Of a DNA stretch of 64,000 bases, positions 1-13,300 are shown in pieces. The DNA is taken from assembly GCA_047495785.1 (NCBI GenBank), contig JBLDXI010000009.1, positions 1,178,001 through 1,242,000 of the forward strand, written 5' to 3'. Every line of letters begins with the position of its first letter. The stretch's first letter is position 1. Both the position numbers and the translations under genes were made by a program. A model generated the notes under the pieces. It was not told the origin of the DNA. It saw only the letters and a list, made by a program, of their open reading frames with translations, and did no database searches. This DNA is from Lepidodermella squamata (Eukaryota > Gastrotricha).

Positions 1-1354
1 CGGCTCGCCGTCTTGTCCCAAACAAAATCTCGTGCCTTTTATGACGACCATGTGAGCGGGAAGGTTAACACCCTGAGCCAAAGTGGTAGTAGAAACTGAA
101 GGCAAATACTTGGGTCAAAATTCAAGTGATTACAAAGCGAACTTACAAAGTGCTTTTATTTTCATGCCTCTAAAAAGCTCCTCGATAGTATTCCTTTCCT
201 TCTGGTTCAGTCCGGCATGGTGGAATGCTACGCCTCGCTCGACAACGCTTGCCAAAGTCGGATTTTCGGTCAGGGAATCGGAGGCTTCCTTCAAGTCTCT
301 TCTATCGGACTCGGAAATCGCGTACGGCTGATGGTCGGCAAAATACTTGGCAGTTTCTTCGGTCGACTTTCGGGACATGCAAAAGACCAATCCTGGCTTA
401 CCAGCGGAATATTGCTGCAAAACGCAGTTTGGTATCAAGAGACTTTTAGTTCGTGTTACCTTGTCTTACCTTGAAAATATCGGGCAGTCTACAGGTCAGA
501 ACTCTGTCGAAGTCACGGTCACTGTTAGAGATCGAAAAACCAATCACGTGTTTTTCAAGTTTCACCGGTCGAAAGGAATCATCGAAAAAGTATGACAGGC
601 TGTTTGGACCCAGCCATTCGTTGATATCAGTGACATTCTTGATCGTCGCCGATACGGCAACGATTCTCATGGGGAATTTTGAAGTATTTTGGAAGCTGAA
701 ATTATAGAAATTCAAACATAGAATAGTCATTTCGATTGAATGACTAACAATTTGATACGCGTTAGCAGCGCCTCCAGAGTCGCACCTCGAGATGAATCGC
801 CGATATTGTGGGCTTCGTCCACGAGGAACAACGTCGTTCATCAAAGAGCGATAGTTGCGGAAAATGGAATCAAGTTTTTCCGTGGTGCAGCAGATTACGT
901 CGTTTTTCTTTAGGTCAGCATATACTTTGCCCTTGTGGTCACCGGTGATCAGTTCCACCTTAAAGCCGCACAGCTGGCCTTTTCGCTGCCAATCGATAAA
1001 TTTCTCCGACGATAGAGTTTTAAGAGGAGCCACTGAAATGAAGAGTAGGTAACATTTGCTTATTACAAGCGAAGAGCTTACTGTAAAAAACGGACGGCTT
1101 GGGGCGATGGGGGTTCATGAGTGCTCGGATCATCGCTATCTCGAGCAGCGTGGTTTTACCGCACGATGTTGGTGCGCTGATCACGATATTTTTGTTCGAA
1201 CCGATCAGCTGACAATTTGTGTTGCAGTATATGATGATAAAATAGACCGGGTTCAACTCACGTCTTTCAGCACGATTTTTTGGAGCTGATGGAAATTCTT
1301 AAACTCAAACATCCGCGCGAATTCTGGCGGTATTTCGGTGCTGGATGAAGCCAT
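1..1354 (-). CDS. HFM1: HFM1/MER3-type meiotic DNA helicase, copy A (5' part; runs off the window start; apparent frameshift)
   Basis: Ski2-like superfamily 2 helicase; HFM1/MER3 unwinds recombination intermediates to promote meiotic crossovers (family knowledge). The start at 1354 follows an acceptor-like ACATTCAG. Exon 1 (1354-1262) gives 31 residues; the next starts at a LIGSNKNIVISAPTSCGKTT Walker A. Later exons carry RIVAVSATI (motif III), RPVKLEK, KPGLVFCMSRKS (motif IV), FHHAGLNQKER, and LAQGVNLPAHMVVIKGTRF (motif V) at the window edge. The order and the RPVKL and GVNLPAHMVVIK signatures fit HFM1 better than HELQ or POLQ. The DEAHNIGDSSRGATLE box (about 755-830) is one base out of frame with the preceding exon (LMND, near 840). 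No intron could fit there, so this is a sequencing error or a disabling frameshift. The Sec63 domain lies outside the window. Confidence 0.8.
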
Positions 1355-1652
1355 CAGGTACTGAATGTGTAAAAACGCCCTATTGCCAAGTTCTGATTAT
1401 CGTCAAAAATGGTAAAAATGTTATAGTTCTCTAAATTGAAGGAAAATGTTAAAAAAAGCAATTAGCATCTCGATGCCAAAGTGGCTATAGCAAGGAAAAT
1501 TAACGCAAGCATAACAATAAAATATTAACGAAATCGAGAGATATTACATCGTGGATTATCTAGATTATAGCCAAACTGTGAGAGATTTTGTCAACAGTTT
1601 CGCGGGGTCATATGGAGGTTACCAAGGAGGCATCAAGCAAAATCTACCACAG

Positions 1653-4053
1653 TTATAAAAAACCCTCAGGTAATTTAGATAGCAAAGATTCGTCGTCTTC
1701 GGAATCCTCGAAGGTTTCAGTACTTCCGACTTCTTTTGTGACCGTGAAAACGATGTCGTCGAGGCATGGTATTCGAGCCAATTTAGCGACAAACGACTCC
1801 TCATCTTCCGATTCGAAATCAAAATTGCGCTTGGCGGCTGCGTTCTTCATCGGAGTGGAGGTCTGAATAATCACATTTACCGAGTAATTCGGGCTAATAG
1901 TAGCTTCAACATCAACTCCAATTATTTCCAAGCTGATTAGTTGAGCTTTTATCGTCTCCGATCTTCCTAGACATTTTTCTTGGAAAGTCCACGAACCATT
2001 CCAGCTATTCAACATTTTTTCATCTCCGAACTCGAGAAATCTCAGGGCTGTCGAACTTTCAGATCCGCCTTAGAAAAAATGTAAAATAATGAAGAAAAAA
2101 TTGCCAACGACTTACTTAACACGAGAATCAGCTGGTGATTATCAGGCAACATCGAGCCATTTCGAACTTGCTGGGCATTGCGGATGCGGACGCAAACCTT
2201 TATCAAGGCGAAATCCGCTGCATAAGGAGGTAGCTGTTCAAGCTTTAGTTCGTACTCGGGCACACAGCGAGCCTTGCTAATTAAATTGAAAGCGAAGGTC
2301 CCCTTGCGGTTGCAAGCGATCTGTATGTCCATTGGCCTCGCTGAAGCCAGTAGCCTCCAGGATACGAAACCTGCGTTAGCTAAGCGTCGAGAGTAGTGGA
2401 CCCCGATTCCTTCAAGCTGTCGAGAATAGTAAGGGCTGTCGTGCCACAAGTGCTTGTGCATGATCTTGAAGAAAATGCAAACGGCGCATATTACATTGGT
2501 CTGTTTTTCCGAAAGAAGCTGCACAATTTCAAGCAGGCACCTGGCTATCCTTGCCCCGATTACTAACATTTTCTTTATTTCAGCGGCCAGCGACTTGTCG
2601 AGCTCTTCGCCAGATAGCACAGCTTGGAGTCCAATAAAAACCGTTGTCTCTAAAAGGTTCAATGTGACTGGTAGTTCGAACCGATTGAAATGCTCGAAAT
2701 TTCTCAGGTATTCAGGATCAATTTCCGCCACGGCCAATAAGGACAGCTCAGCGCTATCAGCCAGGAGCTGAAAGAGATCGCGAAGTTCAAGTTTGGGATT
2801 AGCCGATGCTTCCATGACACTTTTCATTGTCTTGTAGGAAATGGGGAGCGTAGCCATGACGTGACCAATCGGGGTTGATGAAACGAAATCGTCCCCATCT
2901 GGGCTGAATTTGATGAAATCAGCCGATGCCAAATTTTCCAAAGATCTATCGACTTGGTTGCAGGCAAATCGATCTGCGACTTCGGACAATGACTCGCCAT
3001 GCGACGCGAAGGCGAATTCGCTACTTGATGACGATTCAGATGACTCGGTTTGGTCGATATAATGATTGGTATTTTTGAACAGCCGCGTATAAAGAAACGA
3101 ACTTCTCACAAAGTTATAGCCTTCCTTGATAGATTTGATGTTTCCAAGGTCTATCTCTGCCATCAAAACATCTGCGCAAAAATATGAATTCGAAACAGTT
3201 CTATGATACGATAAACGAACCATTCATAAAGCGAAAAAGGCATGATTCAACCGGTTGTAACAAATCGGAACGATGAAGATCATCGATCGAGTAAGATCGG
3301 CAGTCTGGGCCAAGCCACTGGCTGAAATCAGATACGTTTGCGATAGCAGCCGAAGAACCGGCGACTATGCGAATTCGAGGCCCCGAAGATTTTCCCGACC
3401 TTAGAGGAATATTTAAAATTTCAACTGCAAAGGGTAAAATCAGTCACTCACAAATTTATTCGAGTTAGCATAGCTTCCAAGGTTGGTCCCGTTAAGGGCT
3501 CTGCGACCGCCTCAAGCCCATCAACCACAACAAGCGATATTTTCTGCATCAGGGATCGTCGATCTCGAAGAAGCGTGTCTGCTGTTTCGATGGTGCAGCA
3601 GACGATATCGCTTCTCTTCAATTCACCATATGGAGGAACCATGTAATCCGTTGTGACTTTCGTCACAGTAAAATCGCATCTCTTGCCCTTCTCAGCCAAA
3701 TCAAGATATTTATCGGATGATTCTGCTTGCCAGGAGGAAACTGAGAAAAATGATTACTCAAATGTTCGTAAAATAAAAAATCAGAGCTTTACTATAGATA
3801 ACTGAAGGCTTGGGCCGCTGCTGTCTTGATAAAGCTCGAACTAAAGCTAGGTCAAATAGCGTATGTATGCAAGATGCTGATGCGCTAATAACGATGTTTT
3901 GATCCGATTCAATCAACTGCAGGTAAAATATCAAGTATGAATTATCAACTATCAATTTTTGGAACCCACTTCTTTGGATACGATCTTCTGAAATTCGGAA
4001 AACTTTGTATTAGAGAACATCGGTGCGAAATTTCGGGGGATATCTGGCTGCAT
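1653..4053 (-). CDS. HFM1-like paralogue, copy B: degenerate helicase core, RecA2 deleted, Sec63-like domain kept
   Basis: Tandem paralogue directly upstream of copy A. Exon 1 (4053-3970, 28 codons) and the next two intron positions match copy A, so this is a segmental duplication. The Walker A equivalent reads SASASCIHTL without GKT, the DEAH box reads VVVDGLEAV, and motif III reads AGSSAAI. After RSYSIDDLHRSDLLQP the homology stops. A 49-nt intron-like stretch (3220-3172) then joins straight to a winged-helix/Sec63 region (3171-2116: MAEIDLGNIKSIKEG, SSFLYTRLFKN, HVMATLPISYKTMKS). Motifs IV-VI, about 150 residues in copy A, are absent. The last exon (2068-1653) contains SWTFQEKCLGRSETIKAQL and an acidic tail, and uses a GTAAGT donor. 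No stop codons interrupt the spliced model. It may encode a non-catalytic scaffold or be an ageing pseudogene; it cannot be an ATPase as read. Confidence 0.65.
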
Positions 4054-4370
4054 CTCCGCTAGTCAGCTTTCAGCTTCTCTTTGTCAATCAAATGTTAAAC
4101 TGGACTACGCGAAAAAGAAGCAAGGGAGTTACGGGTAAACAACAGTTTATTACACGATTCCTTCCGTCGCATTTATCAAACCGGAACCATTAGCATGCCA
4201 TCAATACCATCATCATTATGTTAGCGCACCATTACAAACCACTGCAGAGTTTATGACATGGATCATCACTGAACAAGGAAAGAAAATTTTACGAGCATCA
4301 GACCTCACAAGGGTTTATTTTAACATGATTATCATGAATCAAATTCAGTTCGCTTCGAAAGCTGCTTTCA

Positions 4371-7300
4371 TCATCCGTCCAAGTGGTTGTGTTTCTCGCC
4401 GTGAACTTGATACATGTGCTCCAAGTATCTGAAAATTTTGAATTATTTTTCATCATTTCACTGTAGGTTTCAAATAATCAAATACCGCTGCTGGCACTCG
4501 GACATGATTTGGCGTCTCGATTCAGAGTCGTGACCCATTTTGTAAATGCACTAAATAACGCAACGCATTTAATTTCAGTCAACACGAACTGCACACAGGT
4601 ATTAATTACCATAAATATCAGCAGGTGCAGGGCCAGCGCGTAGAAGAAAGCGATTGTACGCGCGACGGCATTTCGCAGCACCAATCGGCTCTAAGAATCA
4701 AAATGTTATCATTGTATATGCAAATAAATCGCCATGGCTATTATTAAAACAATTGAACTAACAAATCCAAGCGTTATCTTTTCATGCGGCCGCAATTGTT
4801 GATAGCTATTTGCTCGCTCTGCTTGCCGGAACCGGTTGAAAGGGTCAATACGCTCTTCGTAAGCCGACGAATAACGCGATTCAACATCGCCACGCTGCAA
4901 CAAATTTTATAATTAGCCGAAAACAAACATATATAAACCGCACTCAATTGTCGCCGCGCGCGCGGCATTTTGTTGTGTTTACCTGATGTGATGTCGCCGC
5001 GGCGGAACGAGATTGAAGAAATTTGACTTTCTCATACATGGCCACGTTGTCTTGGCGCGACTGATTCAGCTCTGCTTCCAAATGCTGTATGGCCTGCTGC
5101 TTTGAAACAAGTTGCTACGGTGGTGATACAGCGTATAGACCACATAGAAAAACACGAGATATTAAACTCACGGATTCAAGCTCCTGAGCGTGCATTCGAA
5201 AGCGTTCTCGCTGCTTCTGAACAATAGGAAGCAAATTGGCAGCCGCCTGTGGATCTTATTACATAAATGCGATAGAAATTTCTCATGTATCAAATAAAAG
5301 TATAATAGTATACCGAGCGAACTTTTCGCGGACGCATCTTCGCCTCTGCCGGCAAATTGCTATAGAAACAAAACACCTTAAAAGATGCACTTGAACACGA
5401 AGCGTCACGAACCTCGCTAATCGGTATGGTTTGCTCGGGCGTCTGCTGCTTCAGCGTGGTGGTATTCACCTGACGTAAATCTTCTTCAAGGTGCGCGATA
5501 ATCTTGTTTTTCTCCGCCAAAGTGGCACTCAGCTGCGAGCACAGCGATTCAGCTTGCGAGAAAGAAGCTGCCAAAAACAGGAACAAACAGGAGCATAATT
5601 ATCATTTCATCAATTATTTTATAATTGAATTGATTTTGGTTGTAAATCATCACATCGTCGAGTGCCCCCGAGTTAATAACAATCCTACTTCACCCAACAC
5701 CAGTTTTCCAGAGTTAAACACCCTATATGATTGAACAAGCGGAAAAATCACACGAATGTAATTAATATCATCATCTTGCATTATTTATTAATTTCTCAGC
5801 AGCATAAAAAACAAGAAACAAGCGCCGTAGAGTCTCGATTATCGTCAATCTTTGTCTTTCCTATAACCAACAACCACAACTGAAATTGGTTTGCATACAC
5901 GAGCCAAGAAAGATATACATATACTATAGATATATATGCTTGCCGCGGTGATGGTCGTCATCGGGCAACGCATTTAAAGATTTACACGATTCGTGTTTGC
6001 GGTTTCCGTGCGAGCAGCCAATCAAAAAATGATCAATTACCGTTCAGGTCGATACTTGATTAGCCAGTAATAATCATAAATAATATACTTTGCAATAATA
6101 ATATTATCGTAATAATATTTTTCAGCGCACAATTTTAATCACCATATCATGCTGCGTCGGCATGCAAGATAAAAACGAAGCAGAAAAAATCCGTCAATTA
6201 CACATGGTTACCGTGTAGCCTTTCGTTAAAACGATTCTCAAATTGTATGATTGAGGAATAACGATATAATAATTATATTAGCGTGGAAGATGAGGAATGA
6301 TTCCGTAACAATACCTGCGGGCGCACAAAACACGCGCGTCCCGCTCGCGATAAACATAAAAATTTTAGGCTACGATGATAGAATAATTGATATTATTATT
6401 TAGAGATATTCGAAGCAGCGTGCATACGTGAAGTTGTTATTTTAAAACCAATTGAAAGTTAAATAATCATCTTTTCATCAATAAAAGTACATATAGCCGT
6501 GATTTGCAATCATCAATATCATTTAGTCGTTTCGAAATAGCGTAAGTATACATATTGATTTCTCGAAAAATAGGCAAATCGTCAAATCAATAATAATATT
6601 ATCATTTTGCCACACTTTATGCTTCATAAAATTTGGTGCGCTCACAACACCCTGAATCTTTCAATATTTTAAAATCATTCTTCAATATATAATATAATAT
6701 AATTTTGAATATATCGGAAATCTTTCAAAAAACGAGATAAGATGGGTACTTAGTGTACGAGGAATGCTTGAAAAATTGTGTGTTCAAGTGGTGCGCTGCT
6801 ACAGGTAGGTAGCATTAATACGATCTTCCATCATTCGAATGTTGTATGATGCTATTTACAATGTACACAACGATGTGGTGACGCAGGTAATTTTAAAAAG
6901 CACTAGTCATGCTGCGGTAGCAGTACTGCGCAAGTGTTTGTATAATATATATGAATTCTGTTCGAAAAAGTTTACTGCCCGTTTAACGTACAGATTGTTT
7001 TGCAACGCCGGCATGTCACCGCCTTGAAGCGTTGCTGACTGAGAACATGTTGTTTGACGCGATAAAAGAACGAAAAAAATTGTATAAAATCGGTTAAATA
7101 CGGGTACGCTGAGTTGAAGAAGAAGAAGATGAAGAAGACATAGTTAAATCAGGCGAGTGAAAATTGTTCGCTCCACGTATTGCCACTAAATGAAATCGAA
7201 TCGGAGCGAGAATAATCACAAACCAGAGCAACTGTTTAAAAGCAATGTGAAGGTGATTTGTTTAAAATAGCTGTGCGATGAGATAATAAGTCGCAGCGTC

Positions 7301-10300
7301 TAATGCCTAGAGGAACTAAACTATCATCATTGGTCTGTGTGTTGATTAAACTGGCGGGCGGTTTTCTGTTTTCTTTTCACTGGTCCCCGCCGCCGCAAAC
7401 GCCAACGGGTTCGCAAGGACGGTCTAGGTGGTTGATCAGAGCAGCGGCACCGCCGTCTTCTTCTTCGGCATCCCACGCCATTGCTTCGTCCGAAACCCGA
7501 TTTTCAGCTGGGTCTACCCTCGCTTCAGATGAGGTAGAAGGCGAGCGGCTGAAAAAAATGAAAAATTTAATGAAAAAATAGTTCGGTGAAATTCCAAATC
7601 AAACAAACCATAGGTCCGGAAACTTTTCACCCGGAGCGTCATCCTCCATAGCAGTGGCCAAATTCCAAGCACCTCCATTCGGCGCTTCATCGTTAACGAA
7701 GGCTGGCGTGGGTGAGCTGGGATTCGCAACTCGTTTCGACGGATTGGCACTTTTCCGTTTCGATGAGCGGAAGACTGGGGCTTGATGCACCGGTTCCTCC
7801 TCGGTAATGGGAGGCGAGGGTTGCGACAAGTCGGTGGCAAAGTTCGGCGGTAGATCTGACAAGTCAACTGGTTCGTTTTTCGCCGATGGAACACGCGAGC
7901 CGCCGTTAGCGGACAAGTTGGTCCCGCTGGTTGACAGCGACGAGCTACGGTTCAGTCCCAAGTAGTGAGCAGGAGGTGGGGTCGACCCGTTATCGAACGA
8001 AGATGATGAAGACAAACTGGCACTTGGGATCGTAAAATCTATCGAGGAATAACTTTTATAAAGCCGAGACAACATATTCCAGATAAAATTACTTTGAATG
8101 ACAGTTGAGACCTGTCCCATATTTTGCTGCACGATTTGCTGTTCTTGAAGCCAAGAGAAGAAAGCGGCCATTTGTTCGTGACCCGACAGGGGCGGCCGGC
8201 CGTCACCGGTCTCTTTCGGCGAAACGAGCGCTGTCAATACGATTGCCTGCGAAGTCTCATTGCCGAGGCCAGGCAATGTGAACGGCTGCAGGGGCAAATT
8301 CGACCCGCTGCTGGCAGCCGCATCCAGCAACCGTTTCGGCGGCGGTAGAAGTTGGAATGCGAGTTCAGGATCATACAACCACAAAAACATTCGAATGTAG
8401 GGCTCACGACCTTTCAGCGTCAACTGCGCCCACGGTTTGGGCCTGTTTAACAAATCACTAACCGATCCCTAGGAAAAAATGGAAATTGAAAAAACTGCAA
8501 GTGACAAACACCTTAAAATTACCTGAGACATGCCTAAAACTTGTTCGGCAAAAACTTTCTGACCAACGCCAAACTGTGACAAAACGTCTTTAATTTGCTG
8601 AGCCACCGCTTCGGTTTTCAATTCGAAGGCAGCGCGGAGATCAAACCCAGCCGGGCCGATTGGGCCGTTGCCGGGCGACAAGTTGTTCGATTTGCTCGGG
8701 CCTAGCGACTGACGTTTCGGTGCACTGTGCGCCACGATAGGCGAAGACGGCCGCTTCATTCCGCTATTTGTGCTGAACGCCATTGAAATCGGCTCTTCAC
8801 TCATCGCATCAACTGGCGACTGCGCGGCGGGGGAAGATGCTCCAGATGGCTCGAAAGGATTACCTCCGACATTTCCGCTGCTTGGCAATAACGGCTGGAA
8901 AGATGACAAGTGACACTCGGAACATTCTTTCCGCGCAAGCCTATGGTGAAAAAATAATTAAAAATCCACCTTAATATTAGTTGAAAACACGAACTTGTGA
9001 ATCGCATGAGGGTCGTCCAAAAATATCGCCATTCTGATAAAAGGTTCGCGACCCTTGTTAGTTAACTGGCCCCACGGTTTCGGGCGGGATAGCTATAATA
9101 AAGAAATTATAATAACAAAATAAACGGGTAGTTATTTAATTTACCATATCAGATACTGAGCCTTGACTTAGTCCGAGTGTTTGTTCGCCAAACAGCCGTT
9201 GCGAGATGCCATATTGAGCCAGCAGATTTTTGATGCGCCGAACAAGCAGTTCAGTGTTAAGTTCCGCGTAACGGTCGAAGTCCTCTTGACTAACTGGAGG
9301 CAGCGATGGTTTTTGGAAGGTGGACGACGCCGACGCCATCGACTGGGCGGCCGATGACATGGCGGTGAGCGGCAGCGGTTTGGCGCCGAACCCGCCCGAG
9401 GACTGATGGGCAGGCAGCGGCGTGTTGGTCGCTGACGATGAAAGCGAGTCTTGGTACGACGAATCATTGTAACTAAATAGTGGAAGCGCGTTATTCGACG
9501 CCATGTTCGACGACGATACTGAAAGATCAAACGGCTTTGTGGCAGGAGAAGCCATTTTGTTGACCATGGGAGGCTTAATTCTACAGAAAAAAATGAATTA
9601 AAAACTAGAAAAAATCGACTGAAATCGCATGCATACTTGTTCGCTGAAGACGATAACGCAGCTGATTTACCACCGAATAGCGGGGTTCCTCGAGCCGGCT
9701 GATTAGGAGTGAAAGGCGAAGGTGTAAGACGCGGCGCCGCCTGGTTCTGAGAACTGCTGTTCGATGCCGGTGTCTGCAGGCCAAAAGTCGACAAAATGTC
9801 AGACGGCATCGTGTCGATCATTCGAATGCGCTCGTCCAACTTGGCCACCTCTTCGTTGTAGACCGCCTGTTGCTCGGTGTTGCCGTTCTTCTCCGCCGCC
9901 TGCATCAACTTGACCAGTTCCTGGCGCTGGACACTCGCGACGTAGCGCGCGATGTCCCGCAAGGACTTGTGCTGATCGGACAACGATTCGGACTGGCCCG
10001 ATGACTGGAGGTTGTTCGCGGGGGTTGTCAAACCAAGAGGTTTCGTCGAGTAATTTGCACCATTTTGACCGTCATAATCCGAAAAATCTTGCTCCTTCTA
10101 GCAAAAATATTCAAATCAAGAAATTGGAATGGGTTTGGTAACTAACCATCATTTCTTCGCGAGCATCTTCGAGAATTTTCGAAATTTTCTGTTCAGTTTC
10201 AACGTCTTCAACCGCTTTAGCAGTCAGGTTAGCACCAGGTGGACCCTTGCTGCGGGGTGCGAGGTCCTTGAGCTCTTGCAGGCAGTTCGGATTCGAAATC

Positions 10301-13300
10301 CAGACCGCCATTCGCCGGTACGACTCTTTGCCTTTTTCAGTTAACTTGCGCCACGGCTTCGGCTTGCTCAACAACTCGGAAACAGTGCCCTGGGACAAAT
10401 TCAGGACGTATTTCGCGAACAAACGCTGACCAATACTGTTGGCAAGGAGCATTTCACGAACTTGCTGTGCAAGTGTGCAAGTGTCGATTTCCTGTAATAA
10501 CAAAAACACACGTAATCAATAATTCAACACGTAATCACTCGAAAAATTACATCGCCGGGCGCTGGGCTGAAATTCTGCCATTGCATCGCAAAAATCGGGG
10601 TTGTTGCATTGCTTGACAAGTTGATGGCGTTAGTTGTCGCGGGCGACTGAGGCGACGAAACTGCAGCCATTTCGTCGGAGTAAGCCGGGCGTTTCATGCT
10701 CAGGTTCGTCGCGACATTGACGGCCGGCGAGCGGGAGGTTAGCGACGGAGGGTAGGCATTCGAGTTGTTAGCACCAGCCACACTACCAGTCGATGGGGAA
10801 GACGATTCATGAGCCGCCGACATGGGCGACGAGATACCGGACCACGACCCGGTTGCACCCGGTAGCTTCTTGGTGCCCAGGTTCGCAACGGCGCCCAGGC
10901 CGTTGGAGCTGTTCAGCTTCGCCCGCGCAGCAGCCGCCGCGGCAACAGCGGCCGACGCCGGCGTGACTTTGGACTGCGGTTGTAGCTGTTGTTGCTGTTG
11001 TTGGCGCTTGACGGCGGTTAGTTGTCCTTCAAACAAATTCAGCAGCATTATACAGCAGCTTGTGGCACGCCATCATCACAGCGCATTCTTTTCATCACCA
11101 CCAGACAACACCACAGCTAGCAGCTGAAACCAGAAAGCTGCCTAGCCTAACAATTAACAACTACCCCCGCTCTATGCATACTACCCAACTCGAAGGCACA
11201 GACGATGTCATTGATGGTCAAATTTTGGGGCAAAAAAAGGTTGAAAAAAATCAACGTACTTTGTAGTTGTTCATTAGCAGCACGAAGTTGAACAACGGTC
11301 GACTGTAAATTCTTGTTTTTCTCCGCGAAAAGTAACTCAACGGGTTGGTTAAGCGAAGAACCAGCAGTATCGTCCAAGCCGGGGGTTTGAGACTGAGATA
11401 GACCGCCAAACTCGATCGACTTCAACATTCTAAATACCGAAAATTTGATTAAAATAAACGAAAGATTTCTTTTTCTAGGGACTTACTCTAATTCGCGCTT
11501 GACATCCTCGTAGTCGCTCTGTTCCTTGAGGCGCTGTTCAGCACTGCTAAGCTGCGCTGTCTTGTTCGACAACTCGCGCTCGTGGTTGCGCACCTGCTCA
11601 GAGGTGGTCACTCGCAGCGCGTTGAGACTCGACTGCAGGCGGTGGACGTCTTCAAGGAGGCGCGAAATCTCCTTCTCGCGCGATCCAAGCTCGTTCTGCA
11701 GGCGCTCGGTCTCACTGAGACCTTCTACACCGGTTTGATCTTCACCCGCAGTTCGAGACATTTGAGACGTGCGAAGCTGTTCTCGCAGCCGCACAACCTC
11801 CATCTCAGCAGCAGCGGCGCGCTCGTTCGTTTTGTCGAGTTCGCCGAGCAGCATGTCCATCTCGGAACTTTGAGCCGCGCTCCGCTCGTCCAGCTTATTC
11901 TTCGCCTCCAACAACTCGGCCTGAGCGGCGGAGAGGCTGCTTTGTAATGTGGACGCGCGGTGTTCGACTTCAAGTTGCCGCCGGACCGCCTCCTGAACAG
12001 CCTCGTCGGCCTCGCGCTCCTTCTCGGCGAACTTGCGCACCAAGTCGGTTTCGCGGTCCCGCAGCGCCGCCTGCACCTTCGCCTCCATGGTCTCCTCGAG
12101 CTGTTTCAGCTTCTCCTTCAAGCTGCGAATCGTGTACTCCTGGTTCCGCACCTCGCCAAGTTCACTGTTGTACTGATCCAGGGTTTCGCGTAGTTGCTTG
12201 TTTTCGATTTCTAAATCGGTGGAGCGCGTGTTGCGCTTGTTCAGGCTCTGCACGTGCTCGTACAACGGGTACAAGTCTGGAATGCCGATGACGCGCTTGT
12301 ACACCGCTAAGAAGGCAGCTTCGGCCAGACGGCTGCGCCGCGATAGATTATCGACTTCGGTCTGAAAACTTTTGAATAACGGAGCAGCGGCCTTGCGAAC
12401 GTCCTACAACACAACAACCGGTAATGATGGGCAAGTGTTACGCAACGGGTAAACAAACGCACCTCGGACGCTACTTGTCGAAATTCTTTGCTTTGCTCGA
12501 CAAGAGCACGTCGACCAGCGTCGCTCTCTTCCTGACGAGCAGCCAATTCAGTGGCGGTTGCATCGAGTTCACGCTATAAAAGAGTAAGAAAAAACGATGA
12601 TGATGATGACGATGAGTGATTCGCTCTAAAATCAGGAAGAAGATTTGATAAAAACTCGTGATCGATTAATTTGACAAGTTGCGCGCGCGCACGGCGAAAA
12701 ACACAGGCGGGGCTAAATCAATCAATCACGGCTCAATTTTCGCGTGTTAAGACGTGCCCAATTAGTACAATAACAATGCTGCAAAGTTTGCAGCAGCAGC
12801 GACTGCATTCATCCCCGCCCTAGGCGTCGCCGTCGCCGTCGAGCAAAAATCACGGATCAATACTCGATTAAAAGCTAGCGAAATGCACGCGCGCGAGATA
12901 ATGTTTCAAATATAATGGATTTTCTTTCAACTGCTCGATCCATCGAAAAACTTTTATTCGCGTCACGTTCGGCTGCTAAACGAACGAGCGATAGGAACGC
13001 GCACGGGTCCAAAGTTGTTGCTAATTTCTCGCAAACATATACACACATTATCGCATCGCTGCATATGAGGGGTGAAATGTAGAACACAACATCGCATAAA
13101 CGATCGAAATCGAAGCGAGGCGATGATGTGATGTGAAGCTCGTCGATCGCAGTACAAACAAGGCGCAGGCAAACACAGGCGAGTTGCAAAGCCAACACAA
13201 AATCGATTACCAATACATGGGCTCAGAGCGACGCGCGAATGTCGTAAAATTTCGTGGGCATCAATACACGAACGATATAGCCGAGAGCGAAATGAATTTC

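Noticed and set aside
1653-4053. HFM1 copies A and B as one Brr2-like double-cassette gene
   Set aside because: Copy B ends in its own stop at 1653, copy A has its own start at 1354, and the one candidate donor before the B stop is out of phase with the A first exon.
5360-5412. 53-nt intron within the first CASP-specific exon
   Set aside because: Splicing it out puts the next exon out of frame, whereas reading through keeps all later CASP exons in phase.
7303-7581. 92-codon plus-strand frame
   Set aside because: Antisense to the last CUX exon, whose own frame joins in phase to the preceding exon.
8039-8111. 73-nt intron starting at GTCTCAACTG in the CUX tail exon
   Set aside because: Removing 73 nt breaks the frame; a 54-nt intron starting at GTAATT within it keeps the frame and was preferred.
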